From: Chaetoderma sp. LZ-2023a
Taxonomy: Eukaryota > Mollusca > Caudofoveata > Chaetodermatida > Chaetodermatidae
DNA length: 64,000 nucleotides
Reading direction: 5' to 3'
NCBI GenBank assembly: GCA_034401795.1
Contig: JAVVLW010002621.1
Location: 1-64,000, forward strand
Part shown: positions 9,501 through 18,708 of the stretch, one piece after another
Position numbering within the stretch: position 1 is the first letter of the stretch
Layout: each line of letters starts with the position of its first letter
The notes under the pieces: generated by a model
What the model was told of the DNA's origin: nothing
Databases searched by the model: none
What the model saw: only the letters and a program-made list of their open reading frames with translations
Program-made: the position numbers and the translations under genes

Positions 9501-11885
9501 AATCTCTCGTCGTTCGTGTTTTGATTTGATATTTCTGATTCAAATACTGAGATCCTTTTTGTATCCGAAATGGTAACTCCTTCACAGACTTATGGAGAGA
9601 ACCCATTTACGAGTGTCATTATTTAGTCTTGAGCTTCATGAAATTTTGTCAGTCTGGTCCTGTAAAGTCATGTAAAAGTCATCGAATTTTGGTAATGTGA
9701 GTAGGGTTGGGCGATATTGCTCAATGCATGACGATATCGGTATCTCATTAAAATACCGCGGTATCACGATATATCGTCATTTGGGTGTGGTGTGAAGTTA
9801 AGGTGTACACATAGAATAACATGTATTTCAAATTGGTGGTGTCTGCAAGTTATTTTCATTAAATTTGTTGCATTGAAACCGAAAATTGAGATCGCCATGA
9901 TTGCCATTTCCGCATATTTAATGCACGAAATTCCACACTTTGACACCCTTCAATATACAGTTTAAAGCAACGAATGTAATGCAACTAACCCATCACAAAT
10001 AAGAAAAATAAAGGATTTTCTTCTGTTCTTGTGTTGTATTTTGTGTTATCTTTACCTCACGACAACTGTCAAAAGATTGAGCAAGGAATACGCATTAACT
10101 TCATTGCGCAGAAAGGAATTCCGCAGAGCGAAATCTGATTGGCCACCGTATCATATTTTAGCCAATCAGAATTCAGACTGCAAAATTCTGACAGCTGTTA
10201 TCACGCCCGCCGCTAGCATAGACGATGCAAATTAATAAAATAACACTGCATGATTGTGAACGAGAACCAGCGTGAAGACTGGAAACAATTATATCAGATT
10301 GTATTTAGTCTGTAATATTTATACTAATTTGCCCCATTGTAGACCTATTCAAATTCGCTCACTACTTAGCGGCCCTATCCATTGATCTCAAGGCGTAGCC
10401 CGGAAGTGTGAAATCAACCCAGTTAACACTGCAGCCAAGACTGACACAACAGATAGAAGACTGGACATAATTAGGCCTAAATTCTTTATTTTAAGGACGT
10501 TTCTCACTTAGAATAAATCCGTAATGTTATATGTGGAATGAATTTTGATCTGATTCGTATAAAGATGCTAAATATATTGTATAAAGTTACATAAAAACTT
10601 ATAACGGTAAAGCAAGAGATTAACTTTCCCCTCACCCACCGTTCCAAGATGTGGTATTGATAAGGGATTAAGTGTGTGTGGTTTCCTATCGACCTCACAA
10701 GTTTTAAAGTTTAAATCTTTCACGATCAGAAGAATGTGTAACCATGCAGATCAATGACTAATGGATAAATAGCTTGACCTGTAGTAATGACATCATCAGA
10801 TTGGAATGTGGGTAGTGCAAATGGTATTCCCCACTGACTAACACTCAGAATAAGGCAAGAACAAACATGGCGTCGTCTATTTATGTAATTATGAAAAGTG
10901 AACAACAAAGGATTATTTTGTACTTTAAATTATTTTATTAGCGCAAACAAACCATGAATTAAATGAACACAGATTATTTTGGAGTTTATTAAGTTACCGT
11001 AGACAAAGACTGGATTATTACTTAAAGACTATTACTGGACCGAATAAAGGTAAGAGTATGACATTTCTAACTTAGTTATTTATATTATGCTCACAGTTAA
11101 AAGTGCAATATCGTCCTGTCGGTATTGACGATATTTACGATTTTTCGAAATTATGACGATTTCGGTATCGGTATTCGGTATATCGCGATATTGACGATAA
11201 TATCGAAAAATCGCCCAGCCCTAAATGTGAGATATGTATGAACCTGTGTTGTCAACAACATATCTTTTGCGTCAGAAATAATTGTGAATTTCTTTCGTAT
11301 ACATGCTAAATTGTTTACATTTACCGTGTTTTTCAGGATTATTTTGGCACATTGAATATCAAAACCATTCTGAAATCCATAGAACACTTAATTCCGGCAC
11401 CGCAAGAGGATCAATCAGTGGAATCTCTCTCCTCATTGGTTGATTCACTGACGGTAACAGATCAAGCTGAAGAAGGCAGTAGTGAACACGTAGAAGACAG
11501 GATAATAAAAAGTGACCAATCACAAGATGCGACACAACCAGTTATGGAAGATATTGCATTACCAGAGAGAACAGATAATGCTGATAATTATGTTATAGCG
11601 GGATTGCCGAATGACACGGAATCTTCTGGGACAGCAGATAATGTCAATAATTCTGCTGAATCGCCTTTGTCAGATAGTTCTTTAACTGTGACTCCTGAAG
11701 TGTTAGTTGAGGACACTGTGACGGGAGATAGTCCGGGTGAAATTGTATCTTCAGAGAAAGCTGGAGGTGATTTACCGGATGTTTTAGGCATCACTACAGC
11801 AACAGATGAATCCTCTGAACAGGATATTGAGATAGATCTCGATACAATAGACCTAGACAAAATATATGTTGGCGATGCAGACTGA
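396..11885 (+). CDS. COG8: COG8, C-terminal part (five exons; 5' end outside window)
   Basis: Join 396-595, 1449-1530, 2687-2871, 7431-7599 and 11337-11885 (stop TGA): 1185 nt, 394 residues. COG8 is a lobe B subunit of the conserved oligomeric Golgi tethering complex, which captures retrograde vesicles at Golgi cisternae and keeps glycosyltransferases in place. Recognition rests on blocks typical of the family: QCMYFGLSFSRVGADFRG (exon 1), a PP.ILLDF.PLA..CNDIL..FNDLRLC stretch (exon 3), then ILAFHR spliced to AEESAF, and DLVPYIN..LQ.LFPPTQ.AQ.LG (exon 4). All introns are GT-AG and their phases (2, 0, 2, 0) keep one frame throughout. The last exon adds an unusual acidic Ser/Thr-rich tail. Introns carry many mobile elements but no exon is broken, so the gene looks functional. 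No AATAAA is seen in the ~100 bases after the stop; TATAAA at 11911 is the nearest weak candidate. Confidence 0.92.
596..1448 (+). other. COG8 intron, no further gene seen
   Basis: AT-rich intron sequence. Short open frames occur but show no family similarity or splice support. Confidence 0.6.
1449..1530 (+). CDS. COG8: COG8 exon
   Basis: The acceptor is ttctttacag (ends 1448) and the donor is AGTCAG|GTAATT at 1531. The 82 nt exon reads FEDHMQSYSLLATPS followed by a weakly conserved linker, matching the variable loop of COG8 before the conserved LLDF block. Confidence 0.88.
1690..1886. repeat. B-type hairpin, partly duplicated
   Basis: Lies in the second visible COG8 intron. The left arm (aatgtccattcacaggctaag) occurs twice in degraded form before the core ATAATCGAGCCAGTCATTCC and the right arm. 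Same family as 3281-3412 and 12550-12681. Confidence 0.6.
1887..2686 (+). other. remainder of COG8 intron
   Basis: No gene, RNA gene or clear repeat recognised. The sequence is AT-rich; the next exon begins at 2687. Confidence 0.5.
2687..2871 (+). CDS. COG8: COG8 exon
   Basis: The acceptor is tgttttccag (ends 2686) and the donor is TTCACAG|GTATTA at 2872. It encodes the AGQLYPPTILLDFMPLA segment and the FNDLRLCAPVSL helix, ending in ILAFH plus a split Arg codon. A decayed copy of its last ~37 bases lies downstream at 3668-3705. Confidence 0.92.
3232..3462. mobile_element. piggyBac-like MITE (TTAA target) carrying B hairpin
   Basis: Direct TTAA repeats at 3228-3231 and 3463-3466 enclose ends CCCTTTAATGAC and (reverse complement of the right end) CCCATTCGTGAC. 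TTAA target duplication and C-rich termini are hallmarks of piggyBac-type elements. The interior (3281-3412) is a ~130 bp hairpin with arms ATGTCCATTTGCAGGCCAAG and its complement, and core CTCGGTTACCGAG. It has no coding capacity. Confidence 0.65.
3668..3705 (+). pseudogene. duplicated 3' end of COG8 exon plus splice donor
   Basis: ATAACATTAACAGAGTGATT and the bases after it repeat 2838-2876 with one substitution and one deletion, including the CACAG|GTATT donor. It lies about 830 bases downstream in the same intron. Too short to encode anything. Confidence 0.7.
4095..4294. mobile_element. TTAA-flanked MITE carrying A hairpin
   Basis: TTAA at 4091-4094 is followed by CCCTTTCACTGAC. The right end ATCAGTAAAACG is followed by TTAA at 4295-4298. 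Between them is the A-type palindrome 4147-4239 (CTGTTGAATATTTTAAAATT ... AATTTCAAAATATTCAACAG). The terminal repeats are imperfect. Confidence 0.5.
4300..5089 (+). other. COG8 intron stretch without recognised features
   Basis: AT-rich sequence with two copies of a short 'gtaatgcttgtctagg' string (about 4379 and 4530). No coding or RNA feature is supported. Confidence 0.4.
5236..5791. repeat. foldback element with ACCGGTTGTGG repeats
   Basis: The left arm (about 5236-5392) and right arm (about 5634-5791) are reverse complements over roughly 155 bases with a ~240 base loop. Each arm contains several spaced copies of TTACCGGTTGTGG. The left side extends further (from ~5120) with more copies, two of them next to TGTCATGGCGGCT. 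Confidence 0.7.
6068..6475 (+). repeat. CRE-hairpin element, full copy (reference description)
   Basis: Order in the forward orientation: an arm with several (T)GACGTCA/TGACATCA-like boxes; ACATTGTATAAATTGTACAT and TTTACTA boxes; the 93 bp palindrome (6256-6348) with ends CTGTTGAATATTTTG; a 'ggaattgatagtcagg' box; the palindromic GATCGATCGATC; and a GGTGTGGATGGAGCTTAGCT / GGGCGGGGCATAGCTA tail. No open reading frame and no target-site duplication could be assigned. Confidence 0.75.
6567..6647. repeat. A-type hairpin only
   Basis: Short palindrome GAATGTTTTGAAATTACTTT ... AAATTTCAAAATATTC, lying about 100 bases after the full copy. Confidence 0.6.
7033..7110. repeat. A-type hairpin only
   Basis: 78 bp palindrome CTGTTGAATATTTTGAAACT ... 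AGTTTCAAAATATTCAAC with a short loop; no CRE arm is attached. Confidence 0.7.
7431..7599 (+). CDS. COG8: COG8 exon
   Basis: The acceptor is cttattccag (ends 7430) and the donor is AAGATG|GTGAGT at 7600. It reads (R)AEESAFDARELEQF, then DLVPYINASLQTLFPPTQ and LGVAISDLGKM, colinear with the last conserved part of the COG8 family. The intron before it (2872-7430) is about 4.6 kb of repeats. Confidence 0.92.
7831..8284 (+). mobile_element. hAT-type non-autonomous element, nested in an A hairpin
   Basis: Terminal inverted repeats TAGGCTTGTATGATTA ... TAATCGCACAAGCCTA are bounded by an exact 8 bp target duplication GTTTCAAA (7823-7830 and 8285-8292), as expected of hAT elements. The insertion splits an A-type palindrome whose halves are at 7763-7830 and 8285-8305. 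The interior is AT-rich with ATCGCGATTA-like motifs and a B-type hairpin at 8026-8140. No transposase is present. A second copy, inverted, is at 31424-31891. Confidence 0.88.
8345..8665 (-). repeat. CRE-hairpin element, reverse copy
   Basis: Reads tail (AGCTAAGCCCCACCCACTC), GGGATCGATCGATCCC, hairpin (about 8451-8530), TTTACTATTTAATAA box, then an arm with CATTCGTGACATAC and ATAACGTCATCC. Confidence 0.72.
8666..9450 (+). repeat. ~150 bp tandem repeat array (family D)
   Basis: About five units with period ~150-157. Each contains GGTCAAGGTCACNGTGACC-like sequence, TAATTAATGATGTAATATTG, TTTCCGGATGATAGCTGG and CTTGTCCTTGGTGGTC. The apparent open frames across it are by-products of the periodicity. 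Confidence 0.75.
9702..11223 (+). mobile_element. hAT-type non-autonomous element, 1.5 kb
   Basis: Starts TAGGGTTGGGCGATATTG and ends AAAATCGCCCAGCCCTA, with an exact 8 bp target duplication AATGTGAG (9694-9701 and 11224-11231). Sub-terminal ends are dense in ATATCG/CGATAT. No transposase frame longer than ~80 codons is present. It lies in the last COG8 intron, ending ~115 bases before the final exon, so it could bear on splicing of that exon. Confidence 0.9.
11337..11885 (+). CDS. COG8: COG8 last exon with long acidic tail
   Basis: The acceptor is gtgtttttcag (ends 11336), phase 0, and the stop TGA is at 11883-11885. The first ~20 residues (DYFGTLNIKTILKSIEHLIP) look like the end of the family fold. 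The remaining ~160 residues are low-complexity, rich in D, E, S and T (for example EIDLDTIDLDKIYVGDAD at the end). The exon is open for its whole length, and the smooth splice to exon 4 supports it; the tail itself is not conserved in the COG8 proteins I know. Confidence 0.82.
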   Translation, partial: DYFGTLNIKTILKSIEHLIPAPQEDQSVESLSSLVDSLTVTDQAEEGSSEHVEDRIIKSDQSQDATQPVMEDIALPERTDNADNYVIAGLPNDTESSGTADNVNNSAESPLSDSSLTVTPEVLVEDTVTGDSPGEIVSSEKAGGDLPDVLGITTATDESSEQDIEIDLDTIDLDKIYVGDAD

Positions 11886-11954
11886 TTTTACTGCCTTACT
11901 CTATTGTAGATATAAAGATCATTATACCCCCACCCGATTCCCAATATGGAGATA

Positions 11955-12455
11955 TGGGGTAGATAGTATTTGCTTTGTCCTTGGGGTGTGATGAAGCCTC
12001 AATTTTGGAGTCATAAGGTTGGATGTCCAGGTTACAGTGTTGTAATTCAGGAAATTGCTGCATTTCCAGATAATATCTGGAGTTCTATAGAAGGGATATT
12101 TACCAATCTTGTGGGGGTGGAGGTGAGAGAGGTTGTCCATACGCTTCTAAAATCCCATCGATTTTGTGGACAAAAGGTCATGGTGACACAATTATGGATA
12201 TAATTTTGAGTATCAGACTGATTGCTCGAGTTCTGTTAAAGGTTTCTATACCAACCTTGGATGAGAGGTAGCCCTTAGGGATGAAAAAAAGCCTATCAAT
12301 AATAGGACCAAAAGGTCAAGATCACTGTGACCCAATTTAGGAAATTTCCGTGTGATAACTCAAGATTTATTGAAGGGATCTTTACCAAACTTGGGTGGCA
12401 AGTTGCCACTGGCAGTCAGAAAACCACTATTGATTTGTTCATACTGAGTGTTTAC
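11955..12455 (+). repeat. family D tandem units downstream of COG8
   Basis: Three degraded units containing TGTCCTTGGGGTGTGATGAA, GGAGTTCTATAGAAGGGAT, CAAAAGGTCATGGTGACAC and CAAGATCACTGTGACCC, related to 8666-9450. Confidence 0.65.
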
Positions 12456-12497
12456 TAAATACAGTGACCAAGTAGTAACTACTATACATAGTTTTAA

Positions 12498-12724
12498 CTC
12501 TTTAGCACGCATATCACCCAAAAATGGCTTCTGCGGTGGGCTTGAGAAATGTACATGTGCAGACTAAGAGAAGACTATTTTTGAAAATTTACAACTGGAA
12601 TGACTGGCTCGATAACCGAGCCAGTCATTCCAGTGATAAATTTTCAAAAAATAGTCTTATCTTGGTCTGCAAATGGACATTTTCTATGAGAAAATTTTCT
12701 TGAACAAATTTGATGTTTAAAGGG
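12498..12724. mobile_element. piggyBac-like MITE with B hairpin
   Basis: TTAA at 12494-12497, element CTCTTTAGCACGC ... TTTAAAGGG, TTAA at 12725-12728. The interior holds the best-preserved B hairpin (12550-12681), with core CTCGATAACCGAG and arms of ~60 bases. Confidence 0.7.
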
Positions 12725-12728
12725 TTAA

Positions 12729-12930
12729 CCCTTAGCACACTGATGTCAATATTCTATCAATTACTGTGTCAGTATCAAAGGAACTGGTGTACATTTTTTC
12801 AACAATTTTGCAGGAAGATGTTGCTGTCTACGACAGCACCATCTCCCACCAAATTTGTTGAAAAATGAACACCAGTTCATCTTTTAATTTAATTTGAAAT
12901 TTTAAAATTTTGACACCAGAGTGGTAAGGG
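12729..12930. mobile_element. piggyBac-like MITE, 202 bp, sharing a TTAA with its neighbour
   Basis: TTAA at 12725-12728 and 12931-12934. Termini CCCTTAGCACACTGATGTCA and the complement of TTGACACCAGAGTGGTAAGGG match at most positions. A second, internal inverted repeat (GAACTGGTGTACATTTTTTC / GAAAAATGAACACCAGTTC) flanks a short loop. Confidence 0.78.
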
Positions 12931-12943
12931 TTAACAGCCCAAA

Positions 12944-13051
12944 TAAATTGTTACTTTATCAATAAATTGTTAGTTTATCAATAAATTGTTAGTTTATCAA
13001 TAAATTGTTACTTTATCAATAAATTGTTACTTTATCAATAAATTGTTACTT
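12944..13051 (+). repeat. 19 bp tandem repeat
   Basis: About six copies of AATAAATTGTTACTTTATC, with C/G alternation at one position. Confidence 0.85.
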
Positions 13052-13084
13052 TGCATGCTATAGAAAAACAACACCAAATGATAC

Positions 13085-13180
13085 ACCAGTTTAGCTTAGC
13101 TCTGCCCACATATTGTGTTGGGAGCGATCACTCCCTGAATTCCCAGAATCCAAATATCATGGTACCTATACAGTGATAAA
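13085..13180 (-). repeat. partial CRE-hairpin element (tail half)
   Basis: TTAGCTTAGCTCTGCCCACA, TTGGGAGCGATCACTCCCTG and CCTATACAG match the tail side of the reverse-orientation copies. The hairpin and CRE arm are absent. Confidence 0.55.
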
Positions 13181-13556
13181 ACTTTAGCTTTTTAACCATG
13201 TAGTCATCTGGGCCCCTAAACGCAAACATTAAGGGGTGGGGGGTGGGTCAGTCAATTTTTCTAGGGCCCCCTGTTATAATTATGATGCATCATCAGACAA
13301 GATCCCAGATTAAAACACAGGATATATTATTTTAGGATTTACTAAAGTAGAATGTGTTAAATGTAATGCTTTAAAGCTGAGCCATTTCACTGATAAATTA
13401 CATGTATGTCAATCGAATGGCAAACAAACAGAAAATCTGCTTCCAGTCATATTAATTTCAAAATATTTAACAGAATAGGTTGTACATCATAAAAAAAAAG
13501 AAGCTTTTTGAGGATTGAAAGGTTTAATGAAACTGGCTCAAACTGCAATAGACGTG

Positions 13557-14440
13557 TTAGCTCACCTGGCCAGAATGGCCAAGTAAACTTATGGCATGAC
13601 GTCCATCCGTCCGTCAACTTTTGCTTCAAAACGCTACTCCTCGTTAACCATTTGGCGGATTTCAACCTAATTTGACTGGAAGGACCATATGGGGTAGGCT
13701 TCAGGACTTGTATACAGAATTTTGATTGGTCAATTTTTTCGGTGGGCATCTTGAATTTTCCGAAAAATTGCGGGAAATCACTTAAAGGCCTATGCCTCGA
13801 TAACCGCTGGGCCGATTTGAATCAAACTTAGAAGAACCCTAGCCTAGTATGTTTAGAACTTGTTTATAGAATTTGGATTGGTCAATTTTTCAGGCAACCA
13901 TTTTGGATTTTCTGAAAAATGGCAGGAAATCGTTTAAAACACTACTCCTCATTAACTGCTTGCGCAATTTCAACCAGACTTGGCTGGAAGGATACTAGGC
14001 GAGTAGATTTTAGAACATGTATACAGAATTTTGATTGGTCCATTTTTCCAGCGACCATCTTGGATTTTCTGAAAATTTTGGGAAATCAGTTAAAACGAAC
14101 GAGTTCAAGCAAACTCGGCTGGAAGGATCCTATTGTCGTAGCCTCTAGAAATTCTATTCAAAATGTCAATAGGTCAATGTTTTGGCTGAAATCTCTGATT
14201 TTCTGAGTGTTCTGGAAACATTTAAAAATGGTACTCCTTCAATCAATAACCCGATTTCAACAAAACTTTGGTGGAATGATCTTATGATGGTAGGCTTCCA
14301 CTTATTAAACGAGTCTTGATTGGGCAATTTTTTGGTGGTCATCTTGGATTTTCAGAAACTCATCCATCATGTCTATTTAAATGTAAATGGTTTAAATGCC
14401 AATGGTCCAGGTGAGCGCCGCAGGCCCTTGGGCCTCTTGT
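13557..14440 (+). mobile_element. dispersed element E, full-length copy
   Basis: Begins GCTCACCTGGCCAGAATGGC, contains four or five degraded ~150 bp internal units ('tacagaattttgattggtcaatttt', 'catcttggattttc', 'tactcct'), and ends GGTCCAGGTGAGCG ... CCCTTGGGCCTCTTGT. GCTCACCTGG and CCAGGTGAGC form short inverted ends. CCATCCGTCCGTCAACTT at 13603-13620 resembles the 18 bp minisatellite unit. Non-coding. Confidence 0.7.
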
Positions 14441-15300
14441 CTGATATATGAAATGGTTTTCTGTTGACAATCTTAAAATATAAATGGAAAAATTTAGGTC
14501 ACTACCTGGGCAAGTGAGGTTGAAATTTTGGTAGTTCATCCTCAAATCTAGTTGCCATGGGCTACTGGGCCTCTGCTAATCATCATCACTGACCTTTACA
14601 GGCTTAAAAGCTATTGAATATTCAAGATAATGTTTATTAAATAGTAAATCCATCAAAGACCTACAGTTCTTACACTTGACGGACTATTCCAGCATCATGT
14701 AGTATTCTCTATCAATTATGATTGTGACTTCGCCCTAAATGTGAAGTAATTGATTATCACGTCATATACTTGAGTAACAGTTCATCCATTATGTAGTATA
14801 ATGACTAAGCTTCATTGGTGAAAGTGTCAGGTAGTGGCGTTATAGACAATCATTAAGGCTAGGAGAGGCAACCGGTTACCAACCCCGCTTGCAAGTCACT
14901 CATCCGGGTTGTTTTCAAGCTCTGTGTGTTGAAGTACTGGGATTATCTAATGAACTGATATATTGTAATATCATTTACTGCTTATTGTCATATAATTTTA
15001 TTTTACATAGGTTACAAATATGTATAGATACCTACACATTACAGATGTGGTGGATAATATATTCAATAAAATCTTAAAGTGCTGCTAAGTTCATCTCAAA
15101 TGTTGCATTGTAATGATAGATTATGGTTTATAGATTCCATATCATTCATATCCTATACCGTTCCCATTTCTATGTCATAATTATCTGATTTGTAATATCG
15201 CGTAAATGTTGAACAGTGATCGCCACCATTTTGTCTCCCCAAGCTTTAGTGTGTGATATTCTATTAGTGCTAATGCATTACATTCTTTGTTATGTACTAC
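14441..15300. other. intergenic, with a fragment of a CRE arm
   Basis: About 14634-14790 resembles a CRE arm (AAATAGTAAATCCATCAAAG ... GATTATCACGTCATATACTT). The rest shows nothing recognisable. Confidence 0.4.
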
Positions 15301-15304
15301 TCAT

Positions 15305-15394
15305 CTTGTTGAATATTTTGAAACTAATTCGATTGGAAGTTGTTGCTGCCATAGGCAGTTTAAGTTAATTAATTAGTTTCAAAATATTCAACAG
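15305..15394. repeat. A-type hairpin
   Basis: TTGTTGAATATTTTGAAACT ... AGTTTCAAAATATTCAACAG, immediately upstream of the RT relic. Confidence 0.7.
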
Positions 15395-15429
15395 CTCACT
15401 TGTATGATTGATTTTATACCACATTACCA

Positions 15430-16640
15430 AACCCGCTTCCAGGTAAGCCCAGGCCACTACTAGCGCCAATAAAGGTAGCAGAAGTTGAGATGGCACTCAA
15501 AGCCCTAAAAGATGGACATGCATCCGGACCTGATGATATAATCAATGATCTATTCAAATATGCAGGTGACATTATCGCAAAAGCGATCAGGTACCTAATC
15601 AATTCAGCCTTTACCACCTTCCCCATTGATGCTGTGGGCCAAGCCACCCTTATTGCGCTACGCAAGCCCAAGAACCTACCTGGTCCCCGTCCAATCTGCG
15701 GCCCATTATGCTCCTCAACAGCATACAAAAAATCCTATCCAATATTACTGTATGCTGCATCCAAGACAAGATTGATGGCTTCATTGGTTCATGTCAAAGT
15801 GACTTTACATGTGGACGCAGCTGCACAGACATTGTATGGGCTCAACATATGCGTGTTTCAGTAGTTATGTCTAAACACTGGGATATCCAGAAAAATTTAA
15901 TGGACATTGATATGTCATGAGCCTTTGACACAATTAAACACGCTAGTTGCAATGAAGATGAGCTGCAACTAGTGAGACTACTGCTTGCAGCCACCAAGCT
16001 GAGAGTACGAATCAAGTCAGTGAAGTCTGTAGAATTTAAGACATCAATCGGCTCACACAGGGAGATGGACTACTATGCCCTGTGATTTTCTGCTGTTACA
16101 TTGATGCTACATTGAAATCTGTGGGGTGAAATACCACAAGACTAAACCCTCAGTGTCCATACTGGAGATGCTATTGGAGATCGAATATGCCGACAGTGTA
16201 GACTTCATAGATGAGGAAAAGAAATCACCACTTGACGAACTGCTCCCACATATATCTATCGACAAATCATGAAACTAAAGAAAATGAGGATCCACTTCGT
16301 GGCGGAGAACCATGGATGAACAATAAAATCCTTGGCTCACTGTTATGCAGTACTGCTGATATCGCTGCGCACTGCGTCATGGGGAACATAGCTTTCCAGT
16401 CCTGGAAGCTATGGATTTGTAGATCAAATATGCCCTTGACATAAAGACTACATTTATACAAGTTGCTGTATAACTGTAACAGCTGGGTAGATCCAAAGGC
16501 AGCTCTAAGCAAACTTGATGCCTGCCACCGCAAACACCTCCGCACCATCACTGGACACCGATGGCCATATTTGGCCATGTGCTATGGATGCCAGAAGAGA
16601 TACTAGCACAGAGCCCTGGAATTTGCCCTATTCGGAGCCA
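15430..16640 (+). pseudogene. non-LTR retrotransposon reverse transcriptase relic
   Basis: Decayed pol frame with several frameshifts and stops. Recognisable RT blocks in order: KALKDGHASGPDDIINDLF (about 15495-15555), PRPI / RPIMLLNSIQKIL, CGRSCTDIVWAQ, DIDMS.AFDTIK (15904-15935), an EIEYADSVDFID box in which the catalytic YADD reads YADS, and the C-terminal LDACHRKHLRTITGHRWP (about 16516-16566). The C-terminal 130 bases belong to the segmental duplication; copy B there keeps ~90 bases that are deleted here (after GGCCATA). Non-functional. Confidence 0.75.
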
Positions 16641-16726
16641 GCAAATATAATTCCAGGAGACCTTCTTTAACCCCTCTTATGGTAACAGCGCCTCAAAGCA
16701 TGCAAAATGCTGCTTATATCAATTAA

Positions 16727-16980
16727 CCCTTTAATGGTCGACATTTTCAGCAGGCCAAGAGAAGATTACTTTTGTAAATTTATTGCTGAAATTTACAAAA
16801 AAAATTGTTCTGTATTTTTCTTGCAAATGGACATTCTTCAAGACAAATACAGCATCCGTATTGCAACGGATTGAGCATTAAAAATGGAATGGTCAAGAAA
16901 ATTTTACTTAGCCAGTGTCCATTTGCAGGCTAAGAGAAGAGTATTTTTGAAAATTTACCACTGAAATGACTGGCTCGGTA
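16727..16980. repeat. two B-hairpin fragments
   Basis: The first (16741-16835) has arms CAGCAGGCCAAGAGAAGATT and TTGCAAATGGACATTC after TTAACCCTTTAATGG. The second (16914-16980) is only a left arm up to ACTGGCTCGGTAACTG, where it joins the right half of an A-type element. Same structure in copy B at 52630-52875. Confidence 0.6.
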
Positions 16981-17420
16981 ACTGTTGGTGCCTTAGTAAG
17001 GAACAGTCAAATTAGTTTCAAAATCTTTATCAGCTTAACTGTATAGTTACCTTGAAATTTGTGTTCTGGTAACTCCTGGTTAAAAGTGTATGCATTTATC
17101 CCAACACATGTGCACAGAGGGCTGAGAATTGCTAGAAGTGGGCGGGGCTTCACTAGACATGGATCGCTATGTTGTGGCATGGTTCACGATTTATTGATGA
17201 GCTGAAAGTAAATTCATGAATCCATTGCCTCACTTAATCATAGGACGTCATAATTAACTATGTGACATCTAGGATGATATCATAATCATGTCATCATGAG
17301 TGATTCAATATGGTCTATCTTTAACACTTAATAGGCCGACACGTTGTACGAATTGTATGGTTTTACCATTTAATAAACGTTCTGTTGAATATTTTGAAAC
17401 TAATTTGACTGACTGAGCGC
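16981..17420 (+). repeat. broken CRE-hairpin element pieces
   Basis: 16981-17170 is the right half (AGTCAAATTAGTTTCAAAAT, TGGGCGGGGCTTCACTAG). 17218-17415 is a CRE arm (GGACGTCATAATTAAC, GATATCATAATCATGTCATC) running into CTGTTGAATATTTTGAAACT, where the hairpin stops and the minisatellite region begins. Confidence 0.6.
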
Positions 17421-17452
17421 TGGTGACTCGCCTTAAGAGATTTGAAATTCTA

Positions 17453-18708
17453 TACCCATCCGTCCTTAACTTCGCACCCATCTTTAACTTCCGACCCGTC
17501 CTTAAATTCCCACTCATCCTTAACTTCCCATCCATCCTTAACTTCCCATCCGTCCTTAACTTCCCACCCATCCTTAACTTCCCACCCATCCTTAACGTCC
17601 CACCTATCTTTAACTTCCCATCCGTCCTTAACTTCCCGCCCATTCTTAACTTCCCGTCCGTCCTTAATTTGCCGTCCGTCCTTAACTTCCCACGCATCCT
17701 TAGCTTCTTCTCTGTTCTTAGCTTCCCGTCTGTCCTTAGCTTCCCATCCGTGCTTAACTTCCCACCCGTCCTTAACTTCACATTCGTCCCTAACTTCCCA
17801 TCCATCCTTAACTTTCTGTCCTTAACTTCCCGTCCATCGTTAACTTCCCACCTGTCCTTAGCTTCTCGTCTGTCCCTAGCTTACGGTCCGTCCTTACCTT
17901 TCCACCTGTCCTTAACTTCCCATCCGTCCTTAACTTCCCATCCATCCTTAGCTTCCCATCCGTGCTTAACTTTCCATCCATCCTTAACGTCCCATCCATC
18001 CTTAACTTCCCGTCCATCCTTAACTTCCCATCTGTCCTTAACTTCCCACCCGTCCTTAACTTCCCATCCATCCTTAACTTCCCATCCATCCTTAACTTCC
18101 CGTCTGTCCTTAACTTCCCATCCATCCTTAACTTCCCATCCATCCTTAACTTCCCGTCTGTCCTTAACTTCCCACCGATCCTTAACTTCCCACCGATCCT
18201 TAACTTCCCATCCGTCCTTAACTTCCCACCCGTCTTTAACTTCCCACCCGTCCTTAACTTCCCATCTGTCCTTAACTTCCTATCCATCCTTAACTTCCCA
18301 CCCGTCCTTAACTTCCCATCCATCCTTAACTTCCTACCCATCCTTAACTTCCCACCTGTCCTTAACTTCCCATCTGTCCTTAACTTCCCGCCCGTTCTTA
18401 ACTTCCCACCCATCCTTAACTTCCCACCCATCTTTAACTTCACACCCGTCTAGCTTCCCGTCCATCCTTAACTTCACACCCAACCTTAACTTCCCACCCA
18501 TCCTTAACTTCTCGTCCATCCTTAGCTTCCCGTCCGTCCTTAGCTTCTCATCTGTCCTTAACCTCCCACCCATCCTTAGCTTCTTCTCTGGCCTTAGCTT
18601 CCCATCTGTCCTTAGCTTCCCATCCGTCCTTAGCATCCCATCCATGCTTAACTTTCCACCCGTCCTTAACTTCACATTCATCCCTAACTTCCCGTCCATC
18701 CTTAACTA
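17453..18708 (+). repeat. 18 bp minisatellite, array A
   Basis: About 70 units of CTTAACTTCCCATCCGTC with C/T, G/A variation. Because 18 is a multiple of three, long frames stay open on both strands (SLTSHP, ILNFPS, KLRTDG patterns); none is a plausible gene. It sits directly before the body of element E. Confidence 0.93.

Noticed and set aside
9702-11223. Autonomous hAT transposon
   Set aside because: No frame longer than ~80 codons and no transposase motif inside; only the ends and the 8 bp duplication are present.
17453-18708. Telomeric or subtelomeric satellite
   Set aside because: The unit is not a TTAGGG-type repeat and the arrays are interstitial next to element E.
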